Assembly (NCBI RefSeq): GCF_019430885.1
Contig: NZ_JAHYBZ010000005.1
Coordinates: 372,001-436,000 of the forward strand
Origin: Roseomonas alba
GTDB taxonomy: Bacteria; Pseudomonadota; Alphaproteobacteria; Acetobacterales; Acetobacteraceae
DNA: 64,000 nt
Reading direction: 5' to 3'
The position numbers were made by a program, and so were the translations under genes. Under the pieces are notes generated by a model. That model saw nothing but the letters and a program-made list of their open reading frames with translations, searched no databases and was not told where the DNA came from. Shown one piece after another: positions 39,374 through 48,526 of the stretch. Within the stretch, counting starts at the first letter, position 1. The number at the start of each line of letters is the position of its first letter.

Positions 39374-40561
39374 TCAGCGCCCGAAGGCGCGCTTCAGTTC
39401 CTCCGCCAGGTCGGTCTTCTCCCAGGTGAAGGTGCCCTTCTCCTCATCCGGCGTGCGGCCGAAATGGCCGTAGGCGGAGGTCGGGACATAGATCGGGCGG
39501 TTCATGTGCAGATGCTCGCGGATGCCGCGCGGCGAGAGGTTCACCAGGCCATCGACGACCTTGGCGAGCTTCACCTCGTCCACTTCCTTGCCCGTGCCGT
39601 GCAGGTCGAAATAGACCGACAGCGGCTTGGACACGCCGATGGCGTAGGACACTTGGATGGTGCAGCGATCGGCAAGGCCGGCAGCGACAACGTTCTTCGC
39701 GACATAGCGCGCGGCATAGGCGGCCGAGCGGTCGACCTTGGTCGGGTCCTTGCCCGAGAAGGCGCCACCACCATGCGGGGCCGCGCCGCCATAGGTGTCC
39801 ACGATGATCTTGCGCCCCGTCAGGCCGCAATCGCCGTCCGGGCCGCCGATGACGAACTGGCCGGTCGGGTTCACGTAGAACTCGTTGTCCGGGCACATCC
39901 AGCCGGCGGGCAGCGAGCTCTCGACGATCGGGCGGAGCAAGTTCTTGATCTCGGCCTGTTCCATGCCCTCGACATGCTGCGTCGAGACGACGACCGAGGT
40001 GGCGCCGACCGGCTTGCCGTCCACGTAGCGCAGCGTGACCTGGGACTTGGCGTCGGGCAGCAGGCCCTCGACCGCGACGTCCTTGGCGCGGCGCATCTCG
40101 CTGATGCGGCGCAGGATCAGGTGCGCGTAGTAGAGCGGCGCGGGCATCAGCTCCGGCGTTTCGGTGCAGGCATAGCCGAACATGATGCCCTGGTCGCCGG
40201 CGCCTTCATCCTTGTTGCCGGCGGCGTCAACGCCCTGCGCGATATGGGCGGACTGGGCATGCAGGTGGCAGGCGATGTCGGCGGTCTGCCAATGGAAGCC
40301 GTCCTGCTCATAGCCGATGTCGTGGATGGCGAGCCGCGCCAGGTGCATCAGGTATTCCGGCGTCACCGTGCCCGGGCCGCGGACTTCGCCGGCGAGGACG
40401 ACGCGGTTGGTCGTCACCAGCGTCTCGCAGGCCACGCGGGAATAGGGATCGGCGGTCAGGAAGGCGTCCAGCACGGTATCCGAAATGCGGTCCGCCACCT
40501 TGTCGGGATGGCCTTCGGACACGGATTCGGACGTGAACAGGTATTCGCCGGTATCGCGCAT
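39374..40561 (-). CDS. metK: S-adenosylmethionine synthetase
   Basis: 395 residues. [30 protein letters not shown] and [16 protein letters not shown] are the ATP- and methionine-binding motifs. It makes SAM from methionine and ATP. The ATG at 40561 gives the usual N-terminus. A TTGACC element about 110 nt upstream could be its -35; the GC-rich leader contains CCCCGG/CCGGGG inverted repeats that could fold, but no known SAM riboswitch pattern was recognised. Confidence 0.96.
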   Translation of the reverse strand: MRDTGEYLFTSESVSEGHPDKVADRISDTVLDAFLTADPYSRVACETLVTTNRVVLAGEVRGPGTVTPEYLMHLARLAIHDIGYEQDGFHWQTADIACHLHAQSAHIAQGVDAAGNKDEGAGDQGIMFGYACTETPELMPAPLYYAHLILRRISEMRRAKDVAVEGLLPDAKSQVTLRYVDGKPVGATSVVVSTQHVEGMEQAEIKNLLRPIVESSLPAGWMCPDNEFYVNPTGQFVIGGPDGDCGLTGRKIIVDTYGGAAPHGGGAFSGKDPTKVDRSAAYAARYVAKNVVAAGLADRCTIQVSYAIGVSKPLSVYFDLHGTGKEVDEVKLAKVVDGLVNLSPRGIREHLHMNRPIYVPTSAYGHFGRTPDEEKGTFTWEKTDLAEELKRAFGR

Positions 40562-40711
40562 GGCTTGGTTCGGCCTCTTGTCGCGGGGGGTATCGCCGGC
40601 GGAAAGCCCCGGCGGGCTGAGCCCGGGGCATCCGGGGTCAACGGCGTATCGCAAGGGGGTGTGGCGGGGTCAAGGCAGGCGGATCACGCAGTGTGACCGA
40701 ATCCCATGCCG

Positions 40712-41323
40712 TCACGGCCGCCGCCGGAAGACCAGTATGAGGTTGTTGGCCGGCATTTCCGTCACCGCCGGCGGGCCGAAACCCCACTCTGCCGCGAGCT
40801 CCGCCACGGCTTCGAGATCCCGCACGCCCCAGGCCGGGTTGCGCGCACGCAGGTCGTCGTCGAAGGCGGCATTGGACAAAGCGGTGTGGGCCCCTCCGCG
40901 CCGATAGGGGCCGTAGAGCAGCAGCGGCGCGTCCGGCGGCAGGATGGACGCGGTCCCGCGCAGCAGCCCTTCGGTGGCGGTCCAGGGTGAGATGTGGATC
41001 ATGTTGATGCACAGCGCCGCGGAAGCCTGGGCAACCGGCCAATGCGCCGCCGCGGCGTCGAGCGCCAGGGCTGGACGGATGTTGCTGGCGCTGCTTTCGG
41101 CCACCCAGGCGTCGATGCTCGCGCGGGCGCTGGGGTCAGGGTCGCTCGGCTGGAACGTGAGGCCCGGCAGGGCGGCGGCGAAATGAATGACATGCTCGCC
41201 GGAGCCGCTGGCGATTTCGAGCACCAGGCCGGTCTCCGGCAAGGTGTCGCGCAGCACGGCGAGGATCGGATCGCGGTTGCGCAGGGCTGCGGGGGCGAAG
41301 CGGCGAGGGTCGGCGGCGGGCAT
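40712..41323 (-). CDS. DUF938 family SAM-dependent methyltransferase
   Basis: 203 residues. FAPAALRNRDPILAVLRDTLP then LEIASGSGEHVIHFA (SAM-binding motif I) and CINMIHISPWTATEGLL are DUF938 hallmarks. The target is unknown. ATG 41323 is preferred to GTG 41344. It lies 150 nt upstream of metK on the same strand, a suggestive but loose link to SAM supply. Confidence 0.8.
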   Translation of the reverse strand: MPAADPRRFAPAALRNRDPILAVLRDTLPETGLVLEIASGSGEHVIHFAAALPGLTFQPSDPDPSARASIDAWVAESSASNIRPALALDAAAAHWPVAQASAALCINMIHISPWTATEGLLRGTASILPPDAPLLLYGPYRRGGAHTALSNAAFDDDLRARNPAWGVRDLEAVAELAAEWGFGPPAVTEMPANNLILVFRRRP

Positions 41324-41506
41324 GCCCCTCGCATCCCGCGTCACGGCGGCGCTGACAAGGGGTGTGCTGCTTCCGGTCGCGCGGCGTTGAAGGGGGTAAA
41401 CCTAAGATGGTCCGCGCGCCGTTCGGTTCTGACCTGAACCGTTTCAGCGCCGAACCGCCTCATTCCCGCCATTCTCGGCCTGCCACCCGAACCAAGGCAG
41501 ACAGAG

Positions 41507-42121
41507 ATGCGCAAGACCCTCTCCATCGCCGCCGCCCTCGCCATGCTGATGCTGGCCCCGCTGCCGCTCGCGGCGCAGGGCGTGAAGGGCGCGGAGCGTC
41601 AGGCGCTCTCCCAGGCCGGCCAATGCACCGACGAGCATCGCGCCGCCATCCGCGGCGGCTTCGCCGATGCGCGTCGGATGGTGAATGCCTCCATCGCCTC
41701 GCTGACGCTGGAAGTCGAGGTGATCCGCCCGCACCTCGTCCGCTACTTCGGCAGCAACCCGGCCGGCGCGATCGCGAAGAACTTCCGGGCCATCGCGCAG
41801 GGCCTCGACCAGCGCGAACCCCGCCTGGTCTATGAGTGCAACCGCGCCGATGCCTGCCGCGGCCAGACCTTCGCCTATGTCCGCTGGGGCGGGAATGCGC
41901 GCGAGGTGATGGGCGTCTGCCCCGCCTTCTTCCGCGCCGCGCGCAGCGGCCAGGACAGCCGGGGCGGCATCATCCTGCATGAGATGAGCCATCTCGCCCT
42001 TGGCACCCGCGACCATGCCTACCAGCCCGCCCGTGTGCAGGCGCTGGCCAAGGACGATCCCGCTGCTGCGCAGATGAATGCCGACAGCTACGAATACTTC
42101 GCTGAGTTCCTGCCGCGCTGA
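41507..42121 (+). CDS. Exported M35-type (aspzincin) metallopeptidase-like protein
   Basis: 204 residues. A signal peptide (about 1-23, ending LAAQ) precedes a compact domain with HEMSH at 158-162, GTRDH at 166-170 (Asp169 as third zinc ligand) and NADSYEYFAEF at the C-terminus. This is the aspzincin arrangement of peptidyl-Lys metallopeptidases and deuterolysins. Four cysteines could form two disulphides. Periplasmic or secreted peptidase activity is expected. It is a single gene, facing tupA across a terminator. Confidence 0.8.
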   Translation: MRKTLSIAAALAMLMLAPLPLAAQGVKGAERQALSQAGQCTDEHRAAIRGGFADARRMVNASIASLTLEVEVIRPHLVRYFGSNPAGAIAKNFRAIAQGLDQREPRLVYECNRADACRGQTFAYVRWGGNAREVMGVCPAFFRAARSGQDSRGGIILHEMSHLALGTRDHAYQPARVQALAKDDPAAAQMNADSYEYFAEFLPR

Positions 42122-42147
42122 ATTGCCCCCCAGCCAGGCAGGTAAAC

Positions 42148-42185
42148 CCCGCCGGGTGCCGTGCAATCCCGCACGGGCCCGGCGG
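42148..42185. terminator. Bidirectional terminator between M35 gene and tupA
   Basis: Arms CCCGCCGGGTGCCGTGC and GCACGGGCCCGGCGGG with one bulge around a short AATCCC loop. It lies between two convergent stops (42121 and 42206) and can serve both. Confidence 0.65.
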
Positions 42186-42205
42186 GTCCTATTCCGGAGA
42201 CCCCG

Positions 42206-43033
42206 TCAGGCGCCCGGTTCCGGCTGCGCCGCGTTCGGGAAGAAGAGCTGCTCCCCGTTGATCCTGTAGGACGCGATCGCCGCCTGGCCGGCCGGGGAGA
42301 CGATCCAGTCGATGAAGCGCTGGCCGTCGGCCACCTTCACATGCGGGTGGCGCTGTGAGTTCACCAGCATGATGCCATATTGGTTGAACAGGCGATTGTC
42401 ACCCTCGACGACGATCTTCAGGTCCTGACGGTTGCGGAAGTTCAGCCAGGTGCCGCGATCCGCCAGGATATAGGCGTTCTGCGCCGCGGCGGTGTTCAAC
42501 GCCGGGCCCATCCCCTGGCCGACCTCGCGATACCATTGGCCGCGGCCGCTGGCTGGCTCGATGCCGGCCTGCTGCCACAGGCGCAGCTCGGCGGCGTGGG
42601 TGCCGCTGCGATCGCCGCGGCTGACGAAGGGCGCGTGCGCCTCGGCGATGCGGCGCAGCGCGGCGACGGAATCGGTGGTGCCGGCGATATGGGCAGGGTC
42701 ACTGGCCGGACCGATGATGACGAAGTCGTTGTACATGACGTGATGACGCGGGCCGCCATGGCCTTCCTGCACGAAGCGCTGCTCGCCCGCGCGGTCATGC
42801 ACGAAGAGGACATCGGCATCGCCACGTCGCCCCACATCCAGTGCCTGGCCGGTACCGAGTGCGACCACGCGTACCGTGATCCCCGTCTCGCGCGTGAAGA
42901 TCGGCAGGATATGGCCGAACAGGCCCGACTGCTCGGTCGAGGTGGTGGAGGCGACGGTGATGTTGCGCTCCTGCGCCATGGCCGGCGCAGCGAAGGCGAT
43001 GAAGCCGAGGGCGAGCAGCATTCTGCGGAACAT
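42206..43033 (-). CDS. tupA: Tungstate-binding periplasmic protein TupA
   Basis: 275 residues. A Sec signal (about 1-20, ending AMAQ) is followed by the TupA oxyanion motif STTSTEQSGL at 29-38, and later SRGDRSGTH, the second anion-binding segment. TupA binds tungstate with very high selectivity. It lies downstream of tupC in a two-gene unit. The permease normally found between them is missing here; a tupB lies near 17.2 kb. Confidence 0.93.
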   Translation of the reverse strand: MFRRMLLALGFIAFAAPAMAQERNITVASTTSTEQSGLFGHILPIFTRETGITVRVVALGTGQALDVGRRGDADVLFVHDRAGEQRFVQEGHGGPRHHVMYNDFVIIGPASDPAHIAGTTDSVAALRRIAEAHAPFVSRGDRSGTHAAELRLWQQAGIEPASGRGQWYREVGQGMGPALNTAAAQNAYILADRGTWLNFRNRQDLKIVVEGDNRLFNQYGIMLVNSQRHPHVKVADGQRFIDWIVSPAGQAAIASYRINGEQLFFPNAAQPEPGA

Positions 43034-43058
43034 GACGGGGATCTCCCGGGGAATGGGT

Positions 43059-43781
43059 TCAGTGCGGCAGAAGGTCGCCGCGCAGGAAGACGGCGGCCTG
43101 TTCCGTTTCAGGATGGGCGAAGAAACACTCGGCCGGGGCATGTTCCAGCACGCGTCCGGCGTGGAGAAAGACGACATCCCCCGCGAGGCGGCGCGCCTGG
43201 CCGAGGTCGTGCGTCGTCATGATGATCTTGGTGCCCGCGGCGGCGAGGCGTGCGACGATCTCCTCCACCGCCCGCGTCGCGCCCGGGTCGAGGCTGGCGC
43301 AGGGTTCGTCGAGGAACAGCACTTCGGGCCGCGTCGCGGCGGCGCGGGCCAAGGCGAGACGTTGCTGCTCCCCGCCCGACAGTTGCCGCGCCGGCCGGTC
43401 GGCGAGTGCCGAAAGGCCGACCAGTGCCAGCGCATTCTCGGCGCGGCGGCGGCGCTCCGCCGCCGACAGCCCGGCCAGGCGCAGCGGGTAGAGCACATTG
43501 GCCAGGGCCGATCGGCGCAGCAGAACCGGGCGCTGGAACACCATCGCCTGGCGCTGCGTGGCTTCCGCGGAGTCGCCCCACCGGATCCGGCCGTCGGTTG
43601 GCGCCAGCAGGCCATGCAGCAGCCGCAGCAGCACGGATTTCCCGGCACCGTTCGGACCGATGATCACGGTCGGCGGCCCGGCAGCGACGCTCAGCGTCAC
43701 ATCGGTCAGGATGCGCGTCGCCCCGGCTGAGAAATCGAGGCCATCCACCCTCAGCGGCAGAATGGTGACGGGCGCGCGCAT
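43059..43781 (-). CDS. tupC: Tungstate ABC transporter ATPase TupC
   Basis: 240 residues. Walker A GPNGAGKS, signature LSGGEQQRLALARA, Walker B VLFLDEP, switch His in MTTHDL. It is a short ATPase without a TOBE/MOP domain, as in Tup systems. ATG 43781 is chosen because GAGGGG lies upstream; GTG 43790 is the alternative. It should pair with the distant TupB permease. Confidence 0.9.
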   Translation of the reverse strand: MRAPVTILPLRVDGLDFSAGATRILTDVTLSVAAGPPTVIIGPNGAGKSVLLRLLHGLLAPTDGRIRWGDSAEATQRQAMVFQRPVLLRRSALANVLYPLRLAGLSAAERRRRAENALALVGLSALADRPARQLSGGEQQRLALARAAATRPEVLFLDEPCASLDPGATRAVEEIVARLAAAGTKIIMTTHDLGQARRLAGDVVFLHAGRVLEHAPAECFFAHPETEQAAVFLRGDLLPH

Positions 43782-43923
43782 CAGCACCACCCCTCGCGCC
43801 TGACGCTGTGTCCCGCCGTGACCATGCTGCTCCCGTCCTTACGGGATCACATGCGCATGGCAGCCGATGCCGTCAACGCAGGGAAGGCTTGACCGGAATG
43901 CAGCATTTGCCATCCATTGCCGG
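43782..43923. promoter_or_regulatory. Divergent promoter region of tupC-tupA and its regulator
   Basis: 142 bases between divergent starts. Two inverted repeats lie near the middle: TCCCGT-CCTT-ACGGGA at 43831-43846 and the perfect palindrome CATGCGCATG at 43850-43859. Either could bind the adjacent regulator when loaded with tungstate or molybdate. No exact -35/-10 was identified. Confidence 0.5.
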
Positions 43924-44808
43924 ATGCTGCCGGATGTCCTGACCCTGAAGGAGGCCGCCGCCTGGCTGCGCTTGTCCGAGCGCGCCCTCTACGACCTCGC
44001 CCGTGGCCGACAGGTGCCGGCGGCTTTGCTTGGTGGCAAATGGGTGTTTCCGCGCGCGCTTCTGGAACGCTGGCTGATGGGCCGTGCCGATGGGCCCGAG
44101 GCTGCGCAGCGCGTCGCGCCGCCGCCGGTGCTCGCCGGCAGTCACGACCCGCTGCTGGATTGGGCGGTCCGGCAATCGGGCTGCGGGCTGGCTCTGCGGA
44201 CGGGCGGCAGTCTCGAAGGGCTGGACATCCTCGCCGGTGGCCAGGCCGTCGCCGCCGCCGTGCACCTGCGTGACCCGGACAGCGGAGCGTGGAATGCGCC
44301 CGCGGCGCGGCAGGTGCTGGGGCAGGGCGGCCATGTCGGCATCATCTGGGCGTGGCGCGACCAGGGGCTGCTGGTGCCGCCGGGCAATCCGCTGGCCCTT
44401 GGATCGGTGGCGGATCTCGCGCGGCCGGGGCTGCGCGTCGTTGGGCGCCAGGCGCGCGCCGGCAGCCACGTGCTGTTGGTGCATCTGCTGACCGAGGCCG
44501 GGTTGCGGCTCGATGCCCTGACCTTCCTGTCCGAGCCCGCGCTCGCCGAGGACGAGGTCGCCGCCGCCGTCGCCGATGGCCGCGCCGAGGCCGGCTTCGG
44601 CATCCGTGCCGAGGCGGAAGCGCGCGGCCTCGGCTTCGTGCCGCTGGTGCGGGAACGCTTCGACCTGGTGATGGCGCGGCGCGACTATTTCGAACCGCCC
44701 CTGCAGACGCTGCTGGCCTTCGCACGCGGGCCGGGCTTCGCGGCCCGTGCCGTGCGCATGGGCGGCTACGAGATCACCGAGACCGGCCGCGTCGCCTTCA
44801 ACGGCTGA
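43924..44808 (+). CDS. Helix-turn-helix regulator with periplasmic-binding-protein-like domain
   Basis: 294 residues. An excisionase/MerR-like HTH occupies the first 55 residues (LTLKEAAAWLRLSERALYDLARGR, then GGKWVFPRALLERWL). A substrate-binding-like domain follows (about 75-290), with blocks like QAVAAAVHLRDPDSG and GLRVVGRQARAGSHVLLVHLL. Such one-component regulators commonly sense molybdate, tungstate or small anions beside their transporters. Divergence from tupC-tupA supports tungstate control. The ATG at 43924 is chosen; the upstream extension is out of family. Confidence 0.8.
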   Translation: MLPDVLTLKEAAAWLRLSERALYDLARGRQVPAALLGGKWVFPRALLERWLMGRADGPEAAQRVAPPPVLAGSHDPLLDWAVRQSGCGLALRTGGSLEGLDILAGGQAVAAAVHLRDPDSGAWNAPAARQVLGQGGHVGIIWAWRDQGLLVPPGNPLALGSVADLARPGLRVVGRQARAGSHVLLVHLLTEAGLRLDALTFLSEPALAEDEVAAAVADGRAEAGFGIRAEAEARGLGFVPLVRERFDLVMARRDYFEPPLQTLLAFARGPGFAARAVRMGGYEITETGRVAFNG

Positions 44809-44864
44809 GGGATTGCCCGTCCGTGCGACGGCGCGCAGGCTGCACGGCACGGAGGAACGCATTC

Positions 44865-45962
44865 ATGACCGATCTCACCATTCGCGAGATTCGCACCACG
44901 CTGTTGCGCATGCCCTGGGCGGATGATCCCTGGCTGGCGGGTCATGCGCTCGGCCCGATGCGCGACCTGGTGGTGGTGGAGGTCGTGACGGAATCCGGCC
45001 TGACCGGCATGGGCTATCTGCATCTGCTGAGCTTGCCGCTGCAGCGGACCATCGGCGCCTGCATCGCGGAGGCGATGGCGCCACGCGTCATCGGCCGCGA
45101 CGCGACTGCGGTCGAGGCGATCTGGCGCGACCTGTGGCGCACGACGCTGACGGGCGGACGCGGCGGCGTCGCGATGATGGCGCAATCCGCCATCGACATC
45201 GCGTTGTGGGACGTGGTGGGCAAGGCCGCCGGGCTGCCGCTGCATCGGCTTTGGGGGCACTACCGGTCCGAGATCCCGATCTATGGCAGTGGCTGCTTCC
45301 GCGGCTCCCTCGGCGACGGGATGATCGCCAAGGCGCGGCACTACGTCGCGCAGGGCTTCAAGGCCATCAAGATGCAGGTGGCCCATATCGGCGACCTGCA
45401 TACCGACCTCGACAATGTCCGCCGCATGCGGGACGCGGTCGGGCCGGGCATCGACATCATGATTGACGTGAACATGGGCTGGTCCGCCGATGTCGCGATC
45501 ACCATGGGCCGCAAGTTCGAGGAATTCGACATCTACTGGCTGGAGGAGCCGGTGACCGCCGATGACTATGCCGGCTATCTCCGCTGCGCGGAGGCGCTCG
45601 ACATGCGTGTCGTGGGCGGCGAGACGCATTTCGGCCGTGCCGACCTCAAGCCCTTCTTCGAGAATCCGCGCCTGCCCATCCTGCAGCCCGACCCGATGCG
45701 CGGCGGCCTGACGGAATTGCGCAAGATCGCGACCGTCGCCGACACCTGGGGCATGACCATCGCGCCGCATCTGTTCCCGGAGCTGAACGTGCACCTGCTG
45801 GCGTCCATCCCGAACGGAATCTGGGCGGAACAGATGGGGCTGCTGGACGATGTCTTCGTGTCGCTGCCGAAGATCGCGAAAGGTGTCATCACGGCGCCGG
45901 AGACGCCAGGCCATGGGCTGGCCTTCAAGCCGGAGGTGCTGAAGGACTTCGTGCTGCGCTGA
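44865..45962 (+). CDS. Enolase-superfamily (mandelate racemase/muconate-lactonising-like) enzyme
   Basis: 365 residues. Capping domain (about 1-125) then the barrel with Lys in KAIKMQ, metal ligands in MIDVNMGW, WLEEPV and VGGETHF, and the catalytic His in IAPHLFPEL. This is the mandelate-racemase subgroup, which abstracts a proton alpha to a carboxylate (racemase or acid-sugar dehydratase). The KMQ in place of the usual KxK pair is notable. The substrate is unknown. It lies upstream of the allantoin-type genes but is separated from them by a repeat copy and an SDR on the other strand. Confidence 0.85.
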   Translation: MTDLTIREIRTTLLRMPWADDPWLAGHALGPMRDLVVVEVVTESGLTGMGYLHLLSLPLQRTIGACIAEAMAPRVIGRDATAVEAIWRDLWRTTLTGGRGGVAMMAQSAIDIALWDVVGKAAGLPLHRLWGHYRSEIPIYGSGCFRGSLGDGMIAKARHYVAQGFKAIKMQVAHIGDLHTDLDNVRRMRDAVGPGIDIMIDVNMGWSADVAITMGRKFEEFDIYWLEEPVTADDYAGYLRCAEALDMRVVGGETHFGRADLKPFFENPRLPILQPDPMRGGLTELRKIATVADTWGMTIAPHLFPELNVHLLASIPNGIWAEQMGLLDDVFVSLPKIAKGVITAPETPGHGLAFKPEVLKDFVLR

Positions 45963-45988
45963 GCGCCGCGCTGTCCCCTGTCGCCTTG

Positions 45989-46219
45989 AACCGAGAGGGG
46001 CCTTGCCCGTCTCGAGCTCTCCCCGCCAAAGGCCGAAAGGCCTTTGGAAGCCTCGACTTCGCGATAGGCGCTGCGGTCAGAATGCGCGCCGAAACCCGCT
46101 TTTCGCACGGAACGCGCTGAGAGGGGGATGGAATGCCTCTGCTGCCCGGCGCCAAGTGTCGGTTTTCCAAATGACACTGTCATTTGGCGGGGTGGTTTGG
46201 AGGGGCAGAGCCCCTCCAA
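45989..46219. repeat. Interspersed repeat, copy D
   Basis: About 231 bp. Left end: ACCGAGAGGGGCCTTGCCCGTCTC, then CCCCGCCAAAGGCC and GGCCTTTGGAAGCC. Right end: ACACTGTCATTTGGCGGGGTGG and TTTGGAGGGGC-AGA-GCCCCTCCAA at 46197-46218. It shares its middle with copies A and E (GCGCTGCGG ... CGCGCCGAAACCCGC). It lies between the enolase-superfamily gene and the convergent SDR gene. Confidence 0.75.
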
Positions 46220-46243
46220 TGCCAACCGTCGCCGCGGCGTGCA

Positions 46244-47014
46244 TCAGAACGCCATCCAGCCGCCATCCACCATCAGATTGTGTCCCGTGACGAAGGACGC
46301 CTCGGCGCTGGCGAGGAACAGCGCTGCCTGCGCCACGTCCATCGGCCGGCCCAGCCGCGGCATCGGCGTGCGCATGATGGAATACTCCATCGCGTCGGTT
46401 CCCGGCCCCGCCGGGCGCCCGGTCAGGATACGGCCCGGCGCGACCGCGTTGCAGATGATGTAGTCCTTCGCGTAGTCCACCGCGATCTGCCGCGTCATGT
46501 AGGCGACCGCCGCCTTGCCCGTGCCGTAGGCCAACTTTCCGGGTGACGCGACCATGCCGTGCTGGGAGGAGATGTTGACAATGCGCCCGCGCGCCTCGTC
46601 GATCACCTCCTGCGTCAGGAATTGCTGCACGGCGCGCTTGCAGCCGAAGAAGGCGCCCTTGGCGTTCACCGCCATGACGCGATCCCAATCGGCTTCGGTC
46701 GTTTCGTGCAGCTTCCTGCCTTCGCCGCGGATCGCGGCGTTGTTCACCATCACGTCGAGCCGGCCGAACTCCGCCACCGTGCGCGTCACCAGCGCATCGA
46801 CATCGTGCCAGACCGAGACGTCGCAGTGATGAAACCGCGCGGTGCCGCCCTGCTCCGCGATGATCTCCCGCGTCGGGACGCCGCCTTCGAGCACGGCCTC
46901 GCTGACATCGCCGATTGCGACGCGCGCGCCCTCGCGCGCGAAGAGCGTCGCGATGGCGCGTCCGATGCCGGAGGACCCGCCGGTTACGATCACCACCTTG
47001 TCCTTCAGCCGCAT
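46244..47014 (-). CDS. Short-chain dehydrogenase/reductase
   Basis: 256 residues. TGGSSGIGRAIA (NAD(P) motif), NNAAIRG, catalytic Ser in NISSQHGMVAS and Tyr/Lys in AYGTGKAAV, with VDGGWMAF at the C-terminus. It oxidises or reduces a sugar, sugar acid or alcohol. ATG 47014 is preferred. It is divergent from allA with 95 nt between the starts, so its promoter is shared or adjacent. It may act with the enolase-superfamily enzyme. Confidence 0.85.
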   Translation of the reverse strand: MRLKDKVVIVTGGSSGIGRAIATLFAREGARVAIGDVSEAVLEGGVPTREIIAEQGGTARFHHCDVSVWHDVDALVTRTVAEFGRLDVMVNNAAIRGEGRKLHETTEADWDRVMAVNAKGAFFGCKRAVQQFLTQEVIDEARGRIVNISSQHGMVASPGKLAYGTGKAAVAYMTRQIAVDYAKDYIICNAVAPGRILTGRPAGPGTDAMEYSIMRTPMPRLGRPMDVAQAALFLASAEASFVTGHNLMVDGGWMAF

Positions 47015-47109
47015 GCGCCACCCCTTTCGCCCGGATGCATCCTGCACACCCCTGGACGAAGCGCGAGACCCGGGCCGATCATCCCTGCGACCTGCACGGA
47101 GCCTTCCGC

Positions 47110-47583
47110 ATGCGCCTCACCCTGGAACCCCTGACTGCCGAGGCGTTCGCGCCCTTCGGCGAGGTCCTCGCCGCCCCGGCCGAACCGGGGCGTGTCTATA
47201 TCGAGTCCGCGCTTGCCAATCGTCGGGACCAGGCGAAGCCGTCCCTGTCCTTCACCGTCAAGGACCCGGCGGCGCTGCCGCTGGCCTCCAGCACGATGGA
47301 GCGGCATCCGCATTCCTCGCAGACTTTCGTGCCGATGGATGCGGGGCGCTGGCTGGTGCTGGTCGCGCCGCATGCCGCGGCAGGCGGGCCGGACATGACG
47401 CGCGCGCGGGCCTTCTTGGCGCACCCGGACCAGGGCGTGACCTATGGCGCCGATGTGTGGCACCACCCTTCGACCGTCTTCGATCGCAGGGCGCGCTTCG
47501 CCATTTTCATGTGGAAGACCGGCGCCGGCGACGACGATGAATTCGTCCAGGTCGCCCCCTTCACCGTCGTCGAGGAAGCCTGA
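47110..47583 (+). CDS. allA: Ureidoglycolate lyase
   Basis: 157 residues. LEPLTAEAFAPFGEVL, then MERHPHSSQTFVPM and GVTYGADVWHHPSTVF carry the conserved residues of AllA. It splits ureidoglycolate into glyoxylate and urea, the last step of allantoin breakdown. The ATG at 47110 gives the family N-terminus. The stop is two bases from the PuuE start, so the two are co-transcribed. Confidence 0.9.
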   Translation: MRLTLEPLTAEAFAPFGEVLAAPAEPGRVYIESALANRRDQAKPSLSFTVKDPAALPLASSTMERHPHSSQTFVPMDAGRWLVLVAPHAAAGGPDMTRARAFLAHPDQGVTYGADVWHHPSTVFDRRARFAIFMWKTGAGDDDEFVQVAPFTVVEEA

Positions 47584-47585
47584 CC

Positions 47586-48494
47586 ATGGCCTATACCGTG
47601 CAGCGTGATTTCATCGGCTACGGTGCCAACCCGCCCGACCCGCAATGGCCCGGCGGCGCCAAGGTCGCGGTGAATTTCGTGATGAACTACGAGGAAGGCT
47701 CCGAGCCCTCCTTCGAACTCGGCGACGGGCGCACCGAATTCGGCCTGACGGAATCCAATGCCGGCAGCCAGGTGAAGTCGGGGCGCGACCTCGCGGCCGA
47801 GGGCATGTTCGAATACGGATCGCGTGTCGGCGTCTGGCGTCTGATGCGCCTATTCCAGGAACGCGGCCTGCCCATAACGGTGTTTGGCTGCGCCCTGGCG
47901 CTCGAACGCAACCCGGAGGCCGCCGCCGCCATCCATGCCGCGGGCTACGACATCTGTTCCCATGGCTGGCGCTGGGTGAAGCATTTCGAACTGTCGGAGG
48001 CGGAAGAGCGCGAGCACATCGCCAAGGCCCATGCCAGCCTGACCAAGACCTTCGGCGAGGCACCCGCCGGCTGGTACTGCCGCTATGGTCCGTCAGAGAA
48101 CACACGCCGTCTGGTCGTGGAGCATGGCGGCTTCCTCTACGACAGCGACTATTACGGCGAGGAACTGCCGATCTGGGTGCAGGTGGAGGGCAAGCAGCAC
48201 CTCGTCGTCCCCTATTCCCTCGTGAACAATGACGGGAAGTATGCCGGTTGGATGGGCACCTCGGACCAGTGGTTCTCCTTCATCCGCGACGCCTTCGACA
48301 TGCTGTATGACGAAGGCTGCAAGGGCCGGCCGAAGATGATGTCGGTCGGGCTGCATATGCGCCTGATCGGCCATCCGTCGCGCGCGATGGGCCTGCAGCG
48401 GCTGCTGGACCACATCATGGCCAAGCCCGATGTCTGGGTGACGCGCCGCCTGGACATCGCGCGCCATTGGATGGCCATGCATCCGGCACGGTGA
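47586..48494 (+). CDS. puuE: Allantoinase, PuuE type
   Basis: 302 residues. It follows known PuuE closely: DFIGYGANPPDPQWPGGAKVAV, NYEEGSE, YGSRVGVWRLMRLF, SHGWRWV and GLHMRLIGHPSR. PuuE opens the allantoin ring to allantoate and is related to polysaccharide deacetylases, not to AllB. It is followed by an AllC-type amidohydrolase. Context and sequence agree, so this is the most certain of the four PuuE-like genes in the window. Confidence 0.9.
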   Translation: MAYTVQRDFIGYGANPPDPQWPGGAKVAVNFVMNYEEGSEPSFELGDGRTEFGLTESNAGSQVKSGRDLAAEGMFEYGSRVGVWRLMRLFQERGLPITVFGCALALERNPEAAAAIHAAGYDICSHGWRWVKHFELSEAEEREHIAKAHASLTKTFGEAPAGWYCRYGPSENTRRLVVEHGGFLYDSDYYGEELPIWVQVEGKQHLVVPYSLVNNDGKYAGWMGTSDQWFSFIRDAFDMLYDEGCKGRPKMMSVGLHMRLIGHPSRAMGLQRLLDHIMAKPDVWVTRRLDIARHWMAMHPAR

Positions 48495-48526
48495 AGTTTC
48501 GGCATGGCGGATGCTAGGCTTCCGCC

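Noticed and set aside
40562..40711. Possible SAM-responsive riboswitch before metK
   Set aside because: The leader has GC-rich inverted repeats and a TTGACC element, but I could not match any known SAM or SAM/SAH riboswitch core. A covariance-model search of this interval would decide.
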